DNA of 64,000 nucleotides, taken from Panagrolaimus kolymaensis. Its lineage: Eukaryota; Nematoda; Chromadorea; Rhabditida; Panagrolaimidae. The notes beneath the pieces were generated by a model. The model was not told the DNA's origin. It worked only from the letters and a program-made list of their open reading frames with translations, and searched no databases. Shown one piece after another: positions 11,832 to 22,965 of this stretch. The DNA lies in the NCBI GenBank assembly GCA_028622995.1, contig JAJQJQ010000006.1, forward strand, positions 1,240,001-1,304,000, given 5' to 3'. The translations under genes and the position numbers were made by a program. How positions within the stretch are numbered: the stretch's first letter is position 1; each line of letters opens with the position of its first letter.

Positions 11832-12518
11832 ATGTTTCGTTCTTTTATTTTGGCTCTTGCTTTAACTTCAGCTGTTTTTGCTCAAAATGTTGCAAATCCA
11901 GCAACCATGTATGGCATGAATCCAGCAACTATGAATCCAACTGCAGCTCTTGGTGGATATCCAATGGGACAACCACAACAATCCATGCTTGGCAATAGTT
12001 ATGGAATGAATCCAGCTTTAATGGGAATGAACCCAATGATGAATGGCATGAATCCCATGAATTCCATGTATGGCATGAACCCAATGACAAATCCAATGAT
12101 GTCTGGCATGAATGGCCTTTACCCTCAACAAGCAGGACTCGGTCTTGGGCTTCAAGCTGGACTTGGATTAAATGGAATGAACCCTCTTATGAATCCATTG
12201 ACAGCCATGAATCCAATGAACTCAATGTATGGCATGAATCCATCAATGATGGGAATGATGAACCCCATGAATTCCATGTATGGAATGAACCAAATGACTA
12301 ATCCAATGATGTCTGGATTTAACCCAATTACTGGAATGTCAGGAATGAACCGAATGGCTTCAATGTATGGCATGAACCCATCCATGATGAACCCATTGAT
12401 GTCAGGCATGAATGTCATGAACCCAATGAGCTCTATGTACGGAATGAATCCTATGACTTCCATGTCAAACCCAATGATGAGTGGTTATCCATCATCTCTT
12501 GGATTTGGACGCAAATAA
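11832..12518 (+). CDS. Met/Asn/Pro-repeat secreted protein
   Basis: Single-exon gene of 228 aa. Residues 1-17 (MFRSFILALALTSAVFA) are a signal peptide. The rest is a degenerate repeat of MYGMNP and MNPMNSMYGMNP, with Met, Asn, Pro, Gly and Ser making up most residues. It has no Cys and no long hydrophobic stretch. Such low-complexity secreted repeats suit a structural (cuticle, eggshell or lumen) or adhesive material; the job is not known. AATAAA lies at 12570-12575. The long frame on the opposite strand is a by-product of the repeat (CAT/ATG symmetry). Confidence 0.85.
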   Translation: MFRSFILALALTSAVFAQNVANPATMYGMNPATMNPTAALGGYPMGQPQQSMLGNSYGMNPALMGMNPMMNGMNPMNSMYGMNPMTNPMMSGMNGLYPQQAGLGLGLQAGLGLNGMNPLMNPLTAMNPMNSMYGMNPSMMGMMNPMNSMYGMNQMTNPMMSGFNPITGMSGMNRMASMYGMNPSMMNPLMSGMNVMNPMSSMYGMNPMTSMSNPMMSGYPSSLGFGRK

Positions 12519-12615
12519 ATTTATTAGAAGCCTTTTTCTGTATAATTTGTATTTATGCAAAATTTTATAAATAAATATTTAATTCATTAAAAAAGAAATT
12601 TCACATAACTTCATT

Positions 12616-13054
12616 TTATCCGATACCCTGAAAAGAGACATATTAATCAAAAACTTTTGATGTTTCGTTTTTGACTTACTTGACAAAACCCAAAAGCACA
12701 TACATGAAAAGGTGGACAAGGATAACCTCGGCCACAAGATCGTGATGTTGTTGACCCATAATTATTTCCATAATTGTTGTTGCTATAATAATAATTACTT
12801 GAATATGGATAATAATAGCTATTGCTATTGTAATTATAATAATTATTAGAATAATATTGTCTTTTAAAGCGATGTGATTTTGACTTAACAGAATTTTGGC
12901 TGGATTTCAAAATATCCTAAAAATTAAAGAAAGCTCCGTTAAATTTTTTTACTAGGAATTTAAAAAGATTTACCGAACACAAACAAAAAGTTGAAATTAT
13001 CTCAAAAATTAATAAAAGGTTGAAAAATTGTAATAAAAAACTTAAAATTTTCAT
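12616..13054 (-). CDS. Small secreted Tyr/Asn-rich Cys peptide
   Basis: Three exons on the minus strand: 12974-13054, 12680-12916 and a 12-nt last exon 12616-12627 that adds only Gly-Ile-Gly and the stop; about 109 aa. The start MKILSFLLQFFNLLLIFEII is a signal peptide. A propeptide ends in RFKRQ, a likely furin-type site. The middle is about 40 residues of mostly Tyr, Asn and Ser. The C-terminus carries four cysteines spaced C-x5-C-x5-C-x4-C (SCGRGYPCPPFHVCAFGFCQ). It is convergent with the Met-repeat gene. Family unknown; short Cys-rich nematode secreted peptides are often cuticular or antimicrobial, which is only a guess here. Confidence 0.72.
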
Positions 13055-14583
13055 TTTCAAAAAGGAAAAATCAATGAAAAAAAAGTTCATCGTTTGCTGC
13101 TTTTTTTGTTTCAATTAAAAACAAGTTTTCAAGGTTTGTAATAATAAAAATTTTGCGAGAAATCATAATCGTGCTTGTTTAATAATCGATTTTTTTTGTG
13201 AAGTAATAAGTATTCTTTTTTTTTAAATTACATTGATTACTTTTAACTATTAAGACACACAAGCAGCATAGGAAGTCAACTTTATTATTTTATTTTAACT
13301 TTGAAATCTTCCTAGAAATTTTTACTATAAAATTGTCCGAAACATTTTAAATCATAATCTTTCGCAACCTTCTTCTTTCAAATGATTACGGCAAAAAAAA
13401 ATTGTTGGCTTAGATAATCGAAATTTATTAATAATAATATTTACCAACTTTATTTTATTTCGTTATCTTCATAATTTTCATCATTGTTAGTTATTATCAA
13501 CGAAAATAAAAAACAAATATAATTACTAAACAAACGTCGAATTAAAAAATGACGTGAGTTTTATTTTCTCTCTTCTTTCTCCTTCGATGATCAAAAAATC
13601 TATTTTTAACATCATTTTTTATTTTCTTAAAAAACAGACCAATCAACAACAAACAAAAAAAAGAGAGTGAGAAAGACCTAATTAATGTATTTACGAACCA
13701 AACAAGTACTTAGATGAAAAAAAAGAGAAGTATTTTTCTGTTTTTTTAAATAATAGAAAAACATGTGAAGATGAAAAGAAGGTGGCGATGATGATGGTCA
13801 ATAACAATAACAAAAAATAAAGAGAAAAATAAAGAATGGACGAGACGATCCCCCTTCCTTCTTTGAAATGTAAACAAACATGTGTACTCCAAAAAATCAT
13901 AGTATAAAAACCGATGAAAATTGTTAGAAAAAATCAGATTCAATTCTATCAACTCTTATTATTACTTCCTATATTACTTTTTTTCCAATTCAATTAAAAA
14001 TGTTCGTCAGCTGTCTTTACGTTATTTTGGAAGATTTAGAAAACTTCTCATAAATATGCTGCTTAATATTACTGTAGCAGCAACAGCCGCTCCTCATTGT
14101 ACATACATATTCCCGTATTCCACTTTGCTGCTTCATCATGTAGTTAGATTTTACAAATGACGTAAACTTTCTTCTTCAATAAAGAAAGTTGAATTCAAAA
14201 AACTACGGGTTTTCTATTCCACTTACTTACTTATTACGGTGTATTTACTCGCTCACTACTTTTATCATATCATCAAATGGTTTCTTAAAAATAAAATGTA
14301 CATACATAAAGTTATTCGATGTTTATGTAGTTTGTAAATACAGTTTCGATACGTTTAAAAGTTGTGTTTAATAAAATTTTAAAAAATTTACATATTTATC
14401 TTTTCTTACACACACATAAGTTTTGCAAACAATTTTTAACTCTATTGCAAAATGTTTTTTGTATTGAAAAAGTGGTCTAACATTGTCGCAAAAAAAAACA
14501 AACAAAATGACTCTTTTTGAATAACTAAAAATGCAGAGAAAGTAAGACATTGCTCACAATTTTGAGTCCAGTGTCACCCATAT
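13055..14583. other. Intergenic region with a possible short transcript
   Basis: AT-rich spacer. A TATAAAA at 13903-13909 is followed by an open frame at 13921-14160 and AATAAA near 14178. The frame has poor coding character and its ATG lies only 12 bp after the TATA box, so it is not called as a gene. Confidence 0.4.
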
Positions 14584-14655
14584 GGGTCTATAGCTCAGTG
14601 GCAGAGCAATCGGCTGCAGTCCGATCGGTCCCTGGTTCAACTCCGGGTGGGCCCT
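14584..14655 (+). tRNA. tRNA-Cys (GCA)
   Basis: A full cloverleaf can be drawn. Acceptor GGGTCTA pairs with TGGGCCC (two G-U pairs) and the discriminator is T. The D arm contains the A-box TAGCTCAGTGGCAGAG. The anticodon stem ATCGG/CCGAT closes a 7-nt loop CTGCAGT with anticodon GCA at 14616-14618. The T arm is CCTGG/CCGGG around TTCAACT. There is no intron. A run of six T (14664-14669) just downstream is a good Pol III terminator. Confidence 0.95.
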
Positions 14656-14838
14656 ATTATTCCTTTTTTAAATTCACCATCAACAAGATGTTACAATATA
14701 GTCTTCAAATCTATGAAGCACACTTTTCATTTTTACAAGTGAAAACAAAATAAACAAACAAAAAATACGATAGTTTATTAACAAAAAAAATCCTTATAAG
14801 CAAGTTTAATATAATAATCAAAACAATTACAAACAATT

Positions 14839-16009
14839 TTAGAGAAGTTTTAATGAACCAGTAACTTTATCGACATCATTGGAAGGTCCAAAAATACCAA
14901 GAATTGTTCGAGAGCCTGCAGGAACTTGAGTATGGCCAGCATCGTGTACTAAGTATGCGAAAATGTGCTAAAAATTAAAGATATTATAGATACAACAATA
15001 AATAAGAAATAGTTAAACACATACATTATCTTTTGCTTGTTTGAGAAGATCAAAAAGTTGTTCATCATTTTGTCCTCGAACAACAACCTTCATTTCACCA
15101 TGACGTCGCCAAGCTTTAAGTGAACGTTGACCCTAAAAACGATTCATCATTACTACCATTTTTAAACAAGAAAGTTACGTACCTCTTCAGTTTTTGATAT
15201 TTTTCGATAAAGCCCTAAACATCCATGTCCCACTTGAGCAGCTAATTTACCAGAACCCATTTTTAAAGTCATATTTGCAACAAATACCATTTTATGTGCG
15301 ACCATAGCTAAAAAACAAAGGAATGAAAAACAATCAACAACAACAAAAAAACCATAAACATACAATCCATTTCGTTTTCGTCGTCAGTTGATTCTTCGTC
15401 GCTATCACTACCAGAATCTTCTAAATCACTTTGATTTGAATGATCAATAATCCATTCAATTGCAGCTTCAGCTGATACACCATTAGTTTTACGAATAGCT
15501 ATTTGCGCAATATATTCATCAAATCCTGTTTCAAGAACAGCTTGTAAAATTTGTGGATCAATACCAAATTCAATCGGATCACTTGGATGAGATGGTTGTG
15601 AACGAGGTAAATTAGTTACAATTGGTTCTGGAGGATCATTTGGTTGTTGATATCGACTTGGACCAGGAGGAGGTGATGATGCTTGAGATAAAGATGGCTC
15701 ACTTGGAATATCAGAAATTTGAGGTTGTTGTGGTTGATGTTGTTGAGATAGAGATGAATTTCCCCAATCTGGGATTGGTTCTTCTAAAGCACTTGGAGTA
15801 TGTCTGGATGGACCAGGTGTTCCAGGATGAGAGAAATCTGTCGGTGGCGGTGGAACAGAATTACGAGAATTGTCATCGGCTGAAGGATTAGGTTCTGGTG
15901 GATCATTGGGATTTGGAACGTTGGGTAAACTGAAAATACATAGCATACATATTATTTATTCATATTGACAAAAACCATACAAATTATTATCAGATGGATT
16001 TGAACTCAT
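14839..16009 (-). CDS. PTRH2: Peptidyl-tRNA hydrolase 2 with N-terminal UBA domain
   Basis: Exons 15981-16009, 15364-15929, 15183-15307, 15025-15132, 14839-14967; 318 aa. Residues about 1-120 are a Pro/Ser-rich disordered region. A UBA-like domain follows ([18 protein letters not shown] ... [13 protein letters not shown]), then an acidic stretch ([15 protein letters not shown]). The PTH2 catalytic domain begins near residue 201 ([19 protein letters not shown]) with [40 protein letters not shown] and LGIFGP, all hallmark segments. The enzyme recycles peptidyl-tRNA dropped from ribosomes. In animals it is mitochondrial or cytosolic; this copy has a UBA region where vertebrate PTRH2 has a membrane anchor. 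Its ATG overlaps the COX16 stop (TAATG), so the two may share one mRNA. Confidence 0.9.
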
Positions 16010-16503
16010 TAATGTTGTTGTTGCTGTTCTTCTGCTTTAAGTTTAGCTTTTAATACTTTTCTTCTTGCGTCGTTTTCAGCCTTTTGACGTTTCTTAGCTT
16101 CTTCGTATTCGGTATTATCTTCAGATTCTCGAGGACCACGAATATTCTCCCAGTTGTCAGTATCTGCTTCAGCAATTTCCTAAAAGATATATTTAGTTAA
16201 ACCGTCGAAGAAAAAGAAAAGAAGAAACAAACCTGATAAATATCTTCAACAGTTAAACCTTTTCGAACTTTAAGACCAGCTTTTTCAAGACTGTCGTGCT
16301 AAAAGAAGAGAATGTAAAATTTGTCAAAAGAAGAAGAAAAAGAAAAAACATACAATATTACTAACGGTATCTCTTTCCTTCTTGATTCTTCTAAAATCAA
16401 ATCGAACTTGTTGAAAAAAATGTAAACCAAAAGCTGAACCCAAAACAATTGCAAAGAATGGTAAGCCAACACGGATGAACCTTAAATTCGAAGAATTTGG
16501 CAT
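16009..16503 (-). CDS. COX16: Cytochrome c oxidase assembly factor COX16
   Basis: Exons 16354-16503, 16233-16298, 16009-16179; 128 aa. The conserved core SNLRFIRVGLPFFAIVLGSA is a single membrane anchor, followed by FGLHFFQQVRFDFRRIKKE, as in COX16, an inner mitochondrial membrane protein that helps deliver COX1/COX2 during complex IV assembly. The C-terminus extends beyond the usual length as a charged helix (EYEEAKKRQKAENDARR) ending in a Gln run. The start is the ATG after a TTTTATAG acceptor at 16525-16527; the 21-nt leader could be trans-spliced. The stop TAA shares its last A with the ATG of PTRH2. Confidence 0.85.
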
Positions 16504-16907
16504 CAGATTATGCACCTTGTTAACCCTATAAAAGTAAAAGCATTATAAAGTGAAAGGAAATAATGTAACGAAGATGAAAGCGATTTGAAGAAACAAGCAA
16601 GCCAATGACTCTTTGATGATCCGCGAAAAAAAATGATTGGACTTATTCGTGTTGAGAAAAATATGGATAGGAGCATGGCAATTTTGGATGGTAATGTTAA
16701 CAAACATCTTCAGTTTCCTAATCATATACAAAAGTCATAAAATAAATAAATGGTATTCAATAACCATTGCACATCTAATAATAGAATCATCACAACAAAC
16801 AATTCAAAATATTGTTACAATCAAATTTATTTTTACATACACAAAGAATTAGTTAGAATAAAGGAAATTTACACATGAAAGAAAAATATTAAAGCACAAA
16901 AGGATTA

Positions 16908-17606
16908 TCAAAGCAATTTTCTCATTTGTTCATCTTGACGACGAATAGTTAAGTCATTACGATCAGTTTTCTTTTGAATTCGATCAAGCATTTCATTTTG
17001 TTCATCCACTTCATCACCAAGAGCTTTACCAAGAGAACGTAATTGACTTAATGCAGAACTCATATGATCTAAATTTTCATCAATTTGATTATCCATAGCT
17101 TCGAAACGAGTTCCTTGAAGAGTTTTTCTTGATTCAGCAGTAAGTGATGGACCATTAGCTAAAGTTGAACCAGGAGTTGAGTTGATGCTTTCATTAAGAC
17201 GTTGAGTAAGTTTGCTTTCTTTCTTAGAAGATGAAGGAGCTTGAGATTTTGTTGTTTCTACAGCCTTTGATTTTGGAGCACGAGAAAATTTGTTTTTGAA
17301 GAAGCCACCAAAGAACGATTTGATACTATTGAGATTTCGTTGAGTTTCATGTGATTTAATATTTATATCATCCAAATTTTTTTCAGCATATTCAAGCTTT
17401 TCACGTTGACAAAGTAATTCTGTAGCCGTGTTAGCTCCAATTTGTTTTGAATGTTCTAAACGTTGAACCGATCGTTGAGTGCTTTGAACAGATTCTTGTA
17501 AAACCCTTTCGATTTCACTTTCATATTGATTTATTTCTTTTTCATTAGTTTTACCAGTTGTATAGCTTCGAACATTATCATCGTCATCTTCAAATGGATT
17601 TGACAT
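16908..17606 (-). CDS. snap-29: SNAP-29 SNARE protein
   Basis: Intronless, 233 aa. The N-terminus MSNPFEDDDD carries the NPF motif typical of SNAP-29 (EH-domain binding). Two SNARE helices follow: Qb at about 27-90 (zero-layer Gln near CQREKLEYAEKNLDDI) and Qc at about 165-233 (EVDEQNEMLDRIQKKTDRND). There is no palmitoylated Cys cluster, which separates it from SNAP-25. It acts in endosomal, lysosomal and autophagosome fusion. A minus-strand AATAAA lies about 80 bp after the stop (near 16825). COX16 and PTRH2 follow on the same strand about 400 bp on, so a three-gene operon is possible. Confidence 0.95.
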   Translation of the reverse strand: MSNPFEDDDDNVRSYTTGKTNEKEINQYESEIERVLQESVQSTQRSVQRLEHSKQIGANTATELLCQREKLEYAEKNLDDINIKSHETQRNLNSIKSFFGGFFKNKFSRAPKSKAVETTKSQAPSSSKKESKLTQRLNESINSTPGSTLANGPSLTAESRKTLQGTRFEAMDNQIDENLDHMSSALSQLRSLGKALGDEVDEQNEMLDRIQKKTDRNDLTIRRQDEQMRKLL

Positions 17607-18153
17607 TTTTCTTTTTATGTAGCTAAAGCTTTTTTTGTTGTTGTTGTTGGTTTTTGCTGATGAAAAATAAAAGAATTTGAGTTTTGCAAGAGAAAAATTT
17701 TTTTTATGCAAAGATTTTTTTCGTTTTCAATTTTGGCTCTTTTTGGTGAAATGAAACTCAATCAACCCATGCGTCGTGTTTTCGCGCCAAATTGGAATGC
17801 TTTGGTATTCATCCTTCATCATCATCATCATGAGCTGCTTGGATGATGAGATATTTATATTTAGTTAATTATTTCTTTATTGCTCTTTTCCTAAAATCAC
17901 TCCCTTATTATCCATTAACTATAGACAAATTCGTAAATAATATCTTAAAGCAATAAGCATCGACCTTGATACCCTTACATTTGCCCTTTCATGAATTTTG
18001 TTCGATATTATGAAATTCTTTTTTCCCTAATAAATATTTATTGATTTTCTTTAGCGTCCGCCTTTTTTTCCTTGCATTTTCAAAAACCTCTTTAGTTGCA
18101 TTTTTTCTTCCTCTCCTCATTCATTCATTCATAGTCATTTTTAGCTATCAAAG
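17607..18153. other. Divergent intergenic region
   Basis: Shared upstream region of snap-29 (-) and the SSRP1 gene (+). It holds a TCATCATCATCATCATGAGC run near 17815 but no gene. Confidence 0.6.
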
Positions 18154-20824
18154 ATGGCAGATATTTTTGATGTACCAAATATTTCTAAAGAAGAGATGGG
18201 AGCCTTGGTTAGTTTTTTATTTTATCGCTGAAAGTTTTCCTTATCTCAATTAATTTTAGTATATGGGCGATGTAAGATTTTCCCCATCAAGTTTGGTATA
18301 TAAAAATCGAACTACTGGCAAAGTTGTTACAATTCTAACTGATGACATTGATGAAGTCAATCAAATTTTCTTAGCTAATAAACCTGGGTTAAGAATTCTC
18401 TGTAAAAATGGAGACCTTCATCGATTTGGAAATATTGGAGATGGTCATATGAGCAAAATTAAAACTTATATTGCAACCAAATGGAAACGAGATGTGGAAC
18501 TTCAAGAAAATTCTTTGAAAGGATGGAACTTTGGAAATGCTCCCATTCTTGGAAAAAATCTTCAATTTGAAGTTAATAATAAAATTGCATTTGAAATTCC
18601 ATTAGCTAATGTTTCAAATTGCACCGCAAATAAAAGTGAAGCCATTCTTGAATTTCACTCGAATGAAGATTCAACGGTTGGACTTTGTGAAATGCGATTT
18701 CATATTCCAATGATTGATGGAAATGAAGAAGAAATTCCAGCAGAAAAATTTCGGGAATTAATTATGGAATATGCTGCAGTTGAAGCTGAAGCCGAACAAC
18801 CCATTGTTTTACTTACCAATATGCTTTGCCTCACTCCTCGTGGTCGATATGACATCAAAATATTTCCCACATTTTTATCGTTCCATGGTAAAACTTATGA
18901 TTACAAAATTCCTGCGCGTTCTGTTAATCGTTTGTTTATGTTAAAACATAAAGATGGCCGACGACAATATTTTGTTGTAAGTTTCATTGCTTTTCTGTGG
19001 TTGCTTATTAGAGATTCTAAAAGATTGTTTTTTAGATGCATATTAATCCCCCAATTCGTCAAGGTCAAACTCGTTATAGCTATATTGTGTTTGAATTTAA
19101 TAAAGATGAAAGTGCTGAATTGGAACTTTCTCTTACTGAGTATGTTGTTTATATATAATTTTTGCTATCGTTATATATTCCTTCTTTTTTTTCCAGGGAA
19201 CAAATCAAAGAATCATATGGTGGTAAAATTGAAAAATACTTAAGTGGCCCACTTTTTAATATTGTTGCAAAACTTTTCCGCGTTTTTGTTGGAATTAAAG
19301 TTACAGTTCCAGGAGAATTTAATCTCAAAGATAATAGCGAAGCTATCACATGCTCTCATAAACAATCTCATGGATTTTTATATCCTATGGATAAAGGATT
19401 TATGTATGTCCCAAAACCACCAATTTATATTCGATTTGAAGAAATTCAAAACATTAATTTTGCTCGTTCTGATGTTTCAACAAAAACTTTTGATTTTGAA
19501 ATTGCTCTCAAAGGTGGAACATCGTTTACTTTTTCAAGCGTAGGAAAAGATGATTTTGATCCTTTGTTAGTTTTTTGCAAGGACAAGCATTTGCCTGTTC
19601 AAGATGTAAAGAATTTAACTAAAGCTCCAACTAAAAATAAATTTGGTGGTTCTGATGATGAAGTGGATCCATATAAAGAACGGCTTAAATCTGAAGCCGC
19701 TGCAGCTGGTAGTGGAGATGAAAGTGATAGCGATGAAGAAGATGGTAAAGGACACACATATATAATTTTCTTAAAGGACCCTGTTTATTTCATCTTTTTT
19801 TCAAACTCGCGGCTGGATATTCGTCCCCACAAGCGCCCACACTTTGCGTGGTCGAATATCCAGCCGCGTGTTTGAAAAAAAGATAAAATGAATATGGTCC
19901 TTTAAACATAATTTTAATCGGGTGCTTTTTAAGATGATTACGATGTTGAACAGGATGAAAAGAAACGTCGAACAGAAGCTAAAGAAGAAAGCGATGCCAC
20001 AGATGGCTCTGAACCCGATGAAGAATATGCCACGGATTCAGATGATGAACCTGGAGAAAAAAAGAAAAAAAGCAGTGGCGGTGGAGAAAAAAAAGAAAAG
20101 CGTGAAAGAAAAGATAAATCTGGAGGAAAAGGAGGTTCATCATCGAAAGGAAAAAAAGAAAAAAGACGGTAGGATTTTCCCTAAACTTTTTTGTTCGTTG
20201 ATGATTAGCATTCCTAAAATTTTAGAAAAGATCCTAATGCTCCTAAACGCGCTACAACAGCATATTTTCATTGGATGAATTCTATTCGAGCATCCATAAC
20301 TAAACCCGGAATGGGAGTAGCTGAAGTTGCTAAAGAAGCTGGTAGACTTTGGAAAGAAATGACGGAAGCTGATAAAAAGCCATATGAAGCTAAAGCTCAA
20401 GAAGATAAAGAGCGATATGAAAAGGAAATGAAAGTATATAAAGATTCAGGCGCAACTGGAGGAGGCGGAGGTTCATCATCACGTAAAAGTGGAGGAGGAG
20501 GAAGTAGTGGAACACCTAAAAAATCATCCTCTTCAAATGTTTCCAAGTCTAACCCTTCCCCATCGAAAGCTAAATCTCGAGAATTTCTTAGTAGTTCAAG
20601 CGATGATTCTGATGAGGATTCTGATAAGGCTGAAGATAAAAAGAAAAAATCTTCTAAAAGTGGCAACAAAAAGGAAGATAAAAAAGAAAAGCAGTCCAAA
20701 AAGAAGGAACCAACTCCTCCACCTTCATCCGAAGAAGAAAGTGTAAGTTTACAAACTTCATTTGCCATACTAAACTAAAACGTTGATGATTTTTTAGTCC
20801 AATGATTCTGATGGCTCTGATTAA
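18154..20824 (+). CDS. SSRP1: FACT complex subunit SSRP1 (hmg-3/hmg-4 type)
   Basis: Seven exons: 18154-18207, 18260-18976, 19036-19139, 19197-19744, 19934-20168, 20226-20742, 20798-20824; 733 aa, the normal length. The N-terminal POB3-like/SSRP1 domains run from [16 protein letters not shown] through [18 protein letters not shown] and [20 protein letters not shown]. An acidic stretch ([12 protein letters not shown]) follows, then a charged Lys/Glu/Ser region. The HMG box starts at [20 protein letters not shown] Ser/Lys-rich tail ends SNDSDGSD. With SPT16 it forms FACT, the histone chaperone for transcription and replication. Intron 4 (19745-19933) consists mostly of a foldback element. Confidence 0.96.
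19771..19905. mobile_element. AGGACC-type TTAA foldback MITE (127 bp)
   Basis: The element at 19775-19901 has inverted ends (AGGACCCTG ... ATGGTCCT) and TTAA on both sides. The inner arms include CAAACTCGCGGCTGGATATTCG and its complement. It makes up two thirds of intron 4 of the SSRP1 gene. Its ends match those of the element at 43554. Confidence 0.82.
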
Positions 20825-22965
20825 TTGATTTTATCCTCTTTTTTTATTTATTCGACCACCGGTTTTGGTTATTATCACTTTTTTTATCGTATTTATTATT
20901 TCTTCGTTTTTTTTTGTTGGTGTGAATTAACTTTTCCTCCGTATATAAAATTTTTGTTTTAAAAAAATCAGTGTCAGAAATTACAATCAAACATTGATTA
21001 CAATTAATACAGGATTTTAAAATGATTTTAAACATTGTTAATGAAGAAAAAAAAGCTTGCAAAAAATAAAAATAGAATTCAGCTTATTTTTTTCACACAC
21101 GTGCAAACATTTCAAACCACCAAGAAACGCTTTTGCAGAATATTTTTTTCTTTAGCTTTTTCTCATCAAAAATATAAAAAGCTCAAAAAAAAAAACAACC
21201 AATGTTTTTTTTTTGCAAGCCAAGAAGCTTTTTCCTTTCTTTCACTTTTCTTTGCTTCTTTTTATGTGTGTAGCAGCGACTGTCTTTGACCTTCAACCTT
21301 ACATATATATTTTTTCTTCCATTGCTTTTTTTGCTATGGCCTGTTCCTCTTTTTTTCTTCTTGGTTGTCGTCTCACATTTTTTATTTGGTGGTTGGTTTA
21401 CTACAAAATATGAACGAACGATTGAGTGCTAGAATAAAATAAAAAAAAAGATTGTGAAAAGATAGTTTTAGTTAGTTTTAGTCTTTGATCATTTGACATC
21501 GTTCATCACCACCACAAGAAGACCATGGCCATGGCCACAATAAAGAAGAATAAAAAATGTGGGACGAGAAAGGAAAAAATGATTTGATGTGTCTTTCTTT
21601 TTTTTGCATGCATAAATGATTCTCTAATTGATTCTTCATTTCTCGTCCAATTATAACTTTTATCTCTAAATTGGGCCTGATGAAGATTTTTCCAAGATAA
21701 TATATTAAGATTTTGAATAATTACCCAAAAGTTTTCACTTTTATTCTCGATATTTACGATTAATAACCGCCTTTACTTTTTATCCTAACCATGACCAAAA
21801 ATCTTGATTTCATAGTTTAGATTTGGAAGCTTTATTTTTTTTTTAAATATTGAATTCGATTCTCCGTGATTTAAAATGAAAAAAAGTCTTCTTTTATTTT
21901 TTAAAAAGCTTTATTGTATTTTTTTAATTTTAATCCTAATTTTTTGCTTTTCATCCACGTTTTTGTTGCATTCTTTAAACTCTATTTTGCCTCTCTAAAA
22001 CAAATATGTATGAATTTCTATCTATTGTTCATTATATTTATTTTATTTTATGGCCATTGTTTCTTCATATGTCTCCATTTTTTGTCTTTTGTCTGCGCAT
22101 TTTTTCATTAATTGTCCCTTTGAAGTTGTCGCGTACACGTTTTCACATTTACAACATGCGTGTAATAATAATAATATAATTCAATGAGCAATCAGTTAAT
22201 TTTGAAATTCTTCATCACATTTCTTATTATTACACCAACATCAAAAAAATGTTAGTATAAAACTTAAAAGTTCAAACCCAATGAGTTTGGAAATTGCTTT
22301 CGAAAAAAATGGTTCGAAAAGAAGGTTGTTAAAATTTTAAAGCACACAACTGAAGAAAAAAAGTTTTTTGTACTATTTTTCTCCCATAACCTTTGATTGA
22401 TTGAATGCCTTTTTTGAGCAATAATTTTTTTTTCTAACCTAAAAGAAAGAACTACCTATCTTTGCAAATACTTATTCATATAACTTTTATGTAAATGATC
22501 TTGATTTTCCCAGATTTTTTCTTTTAATTATTTTTTTCATTTTGAACTTATTCCTCCGATTGTTAAAGTTATGCCAGCGTTTTTTATTCTTTTCATCTTT
22601 GCAATTTTTTCTATAAAAATACCATTTTATCGTATGCTTTTTTCTTTTCTTTGTCTAATAATTTGTAAAACAAAAAAAGGCTTTGAAATTTTGTTTCGCT
22701 CGTTCGCGATATGGTTTTTTTAAATTCCAGACGAAAAAAAAACTGAATCAATCCACTTTTTTTGGTGTTTTTAAATGTCTCTCTGTTTTTGCTATTTTCA
22801 AAGAGCAAGCGTCGACATAATTTTATCTTTTTTAAAAATGTAAATCGTGCTCTTATTTTTGTTTTTGACTTCTATAAAAAATTTGATTTTTCTAAATATG
22901 CTTAACTTTTAGGAATATTTTACTTCAAAACTAGGGTATTTTCAAAAAAACAATAAAAAGTAAAG
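20825..22965. other. Intergenic region
   Basis: About 2.1 kb of A/T runs and short homopurine/homopyrimidine tracts between two genes on the same strand. The small open frames in it have no coding character. No CAGTTT array. Confidence 0.6.

Noticed and set aside
12152..12463. 103-codon minus-strand frame inside the Met-repeat gene
   Set aside because: It arises from the CAT/ATG symmetry of the repeat; the plus frame has the signal peptide, TATA box and poly(A) signal.
13921..14160. 79-codon open frame downstream of a TATA box
   Set aside because: The ATG is too close to the TATA box to be in the mRNA, and the composition is not protein-like in its first half.
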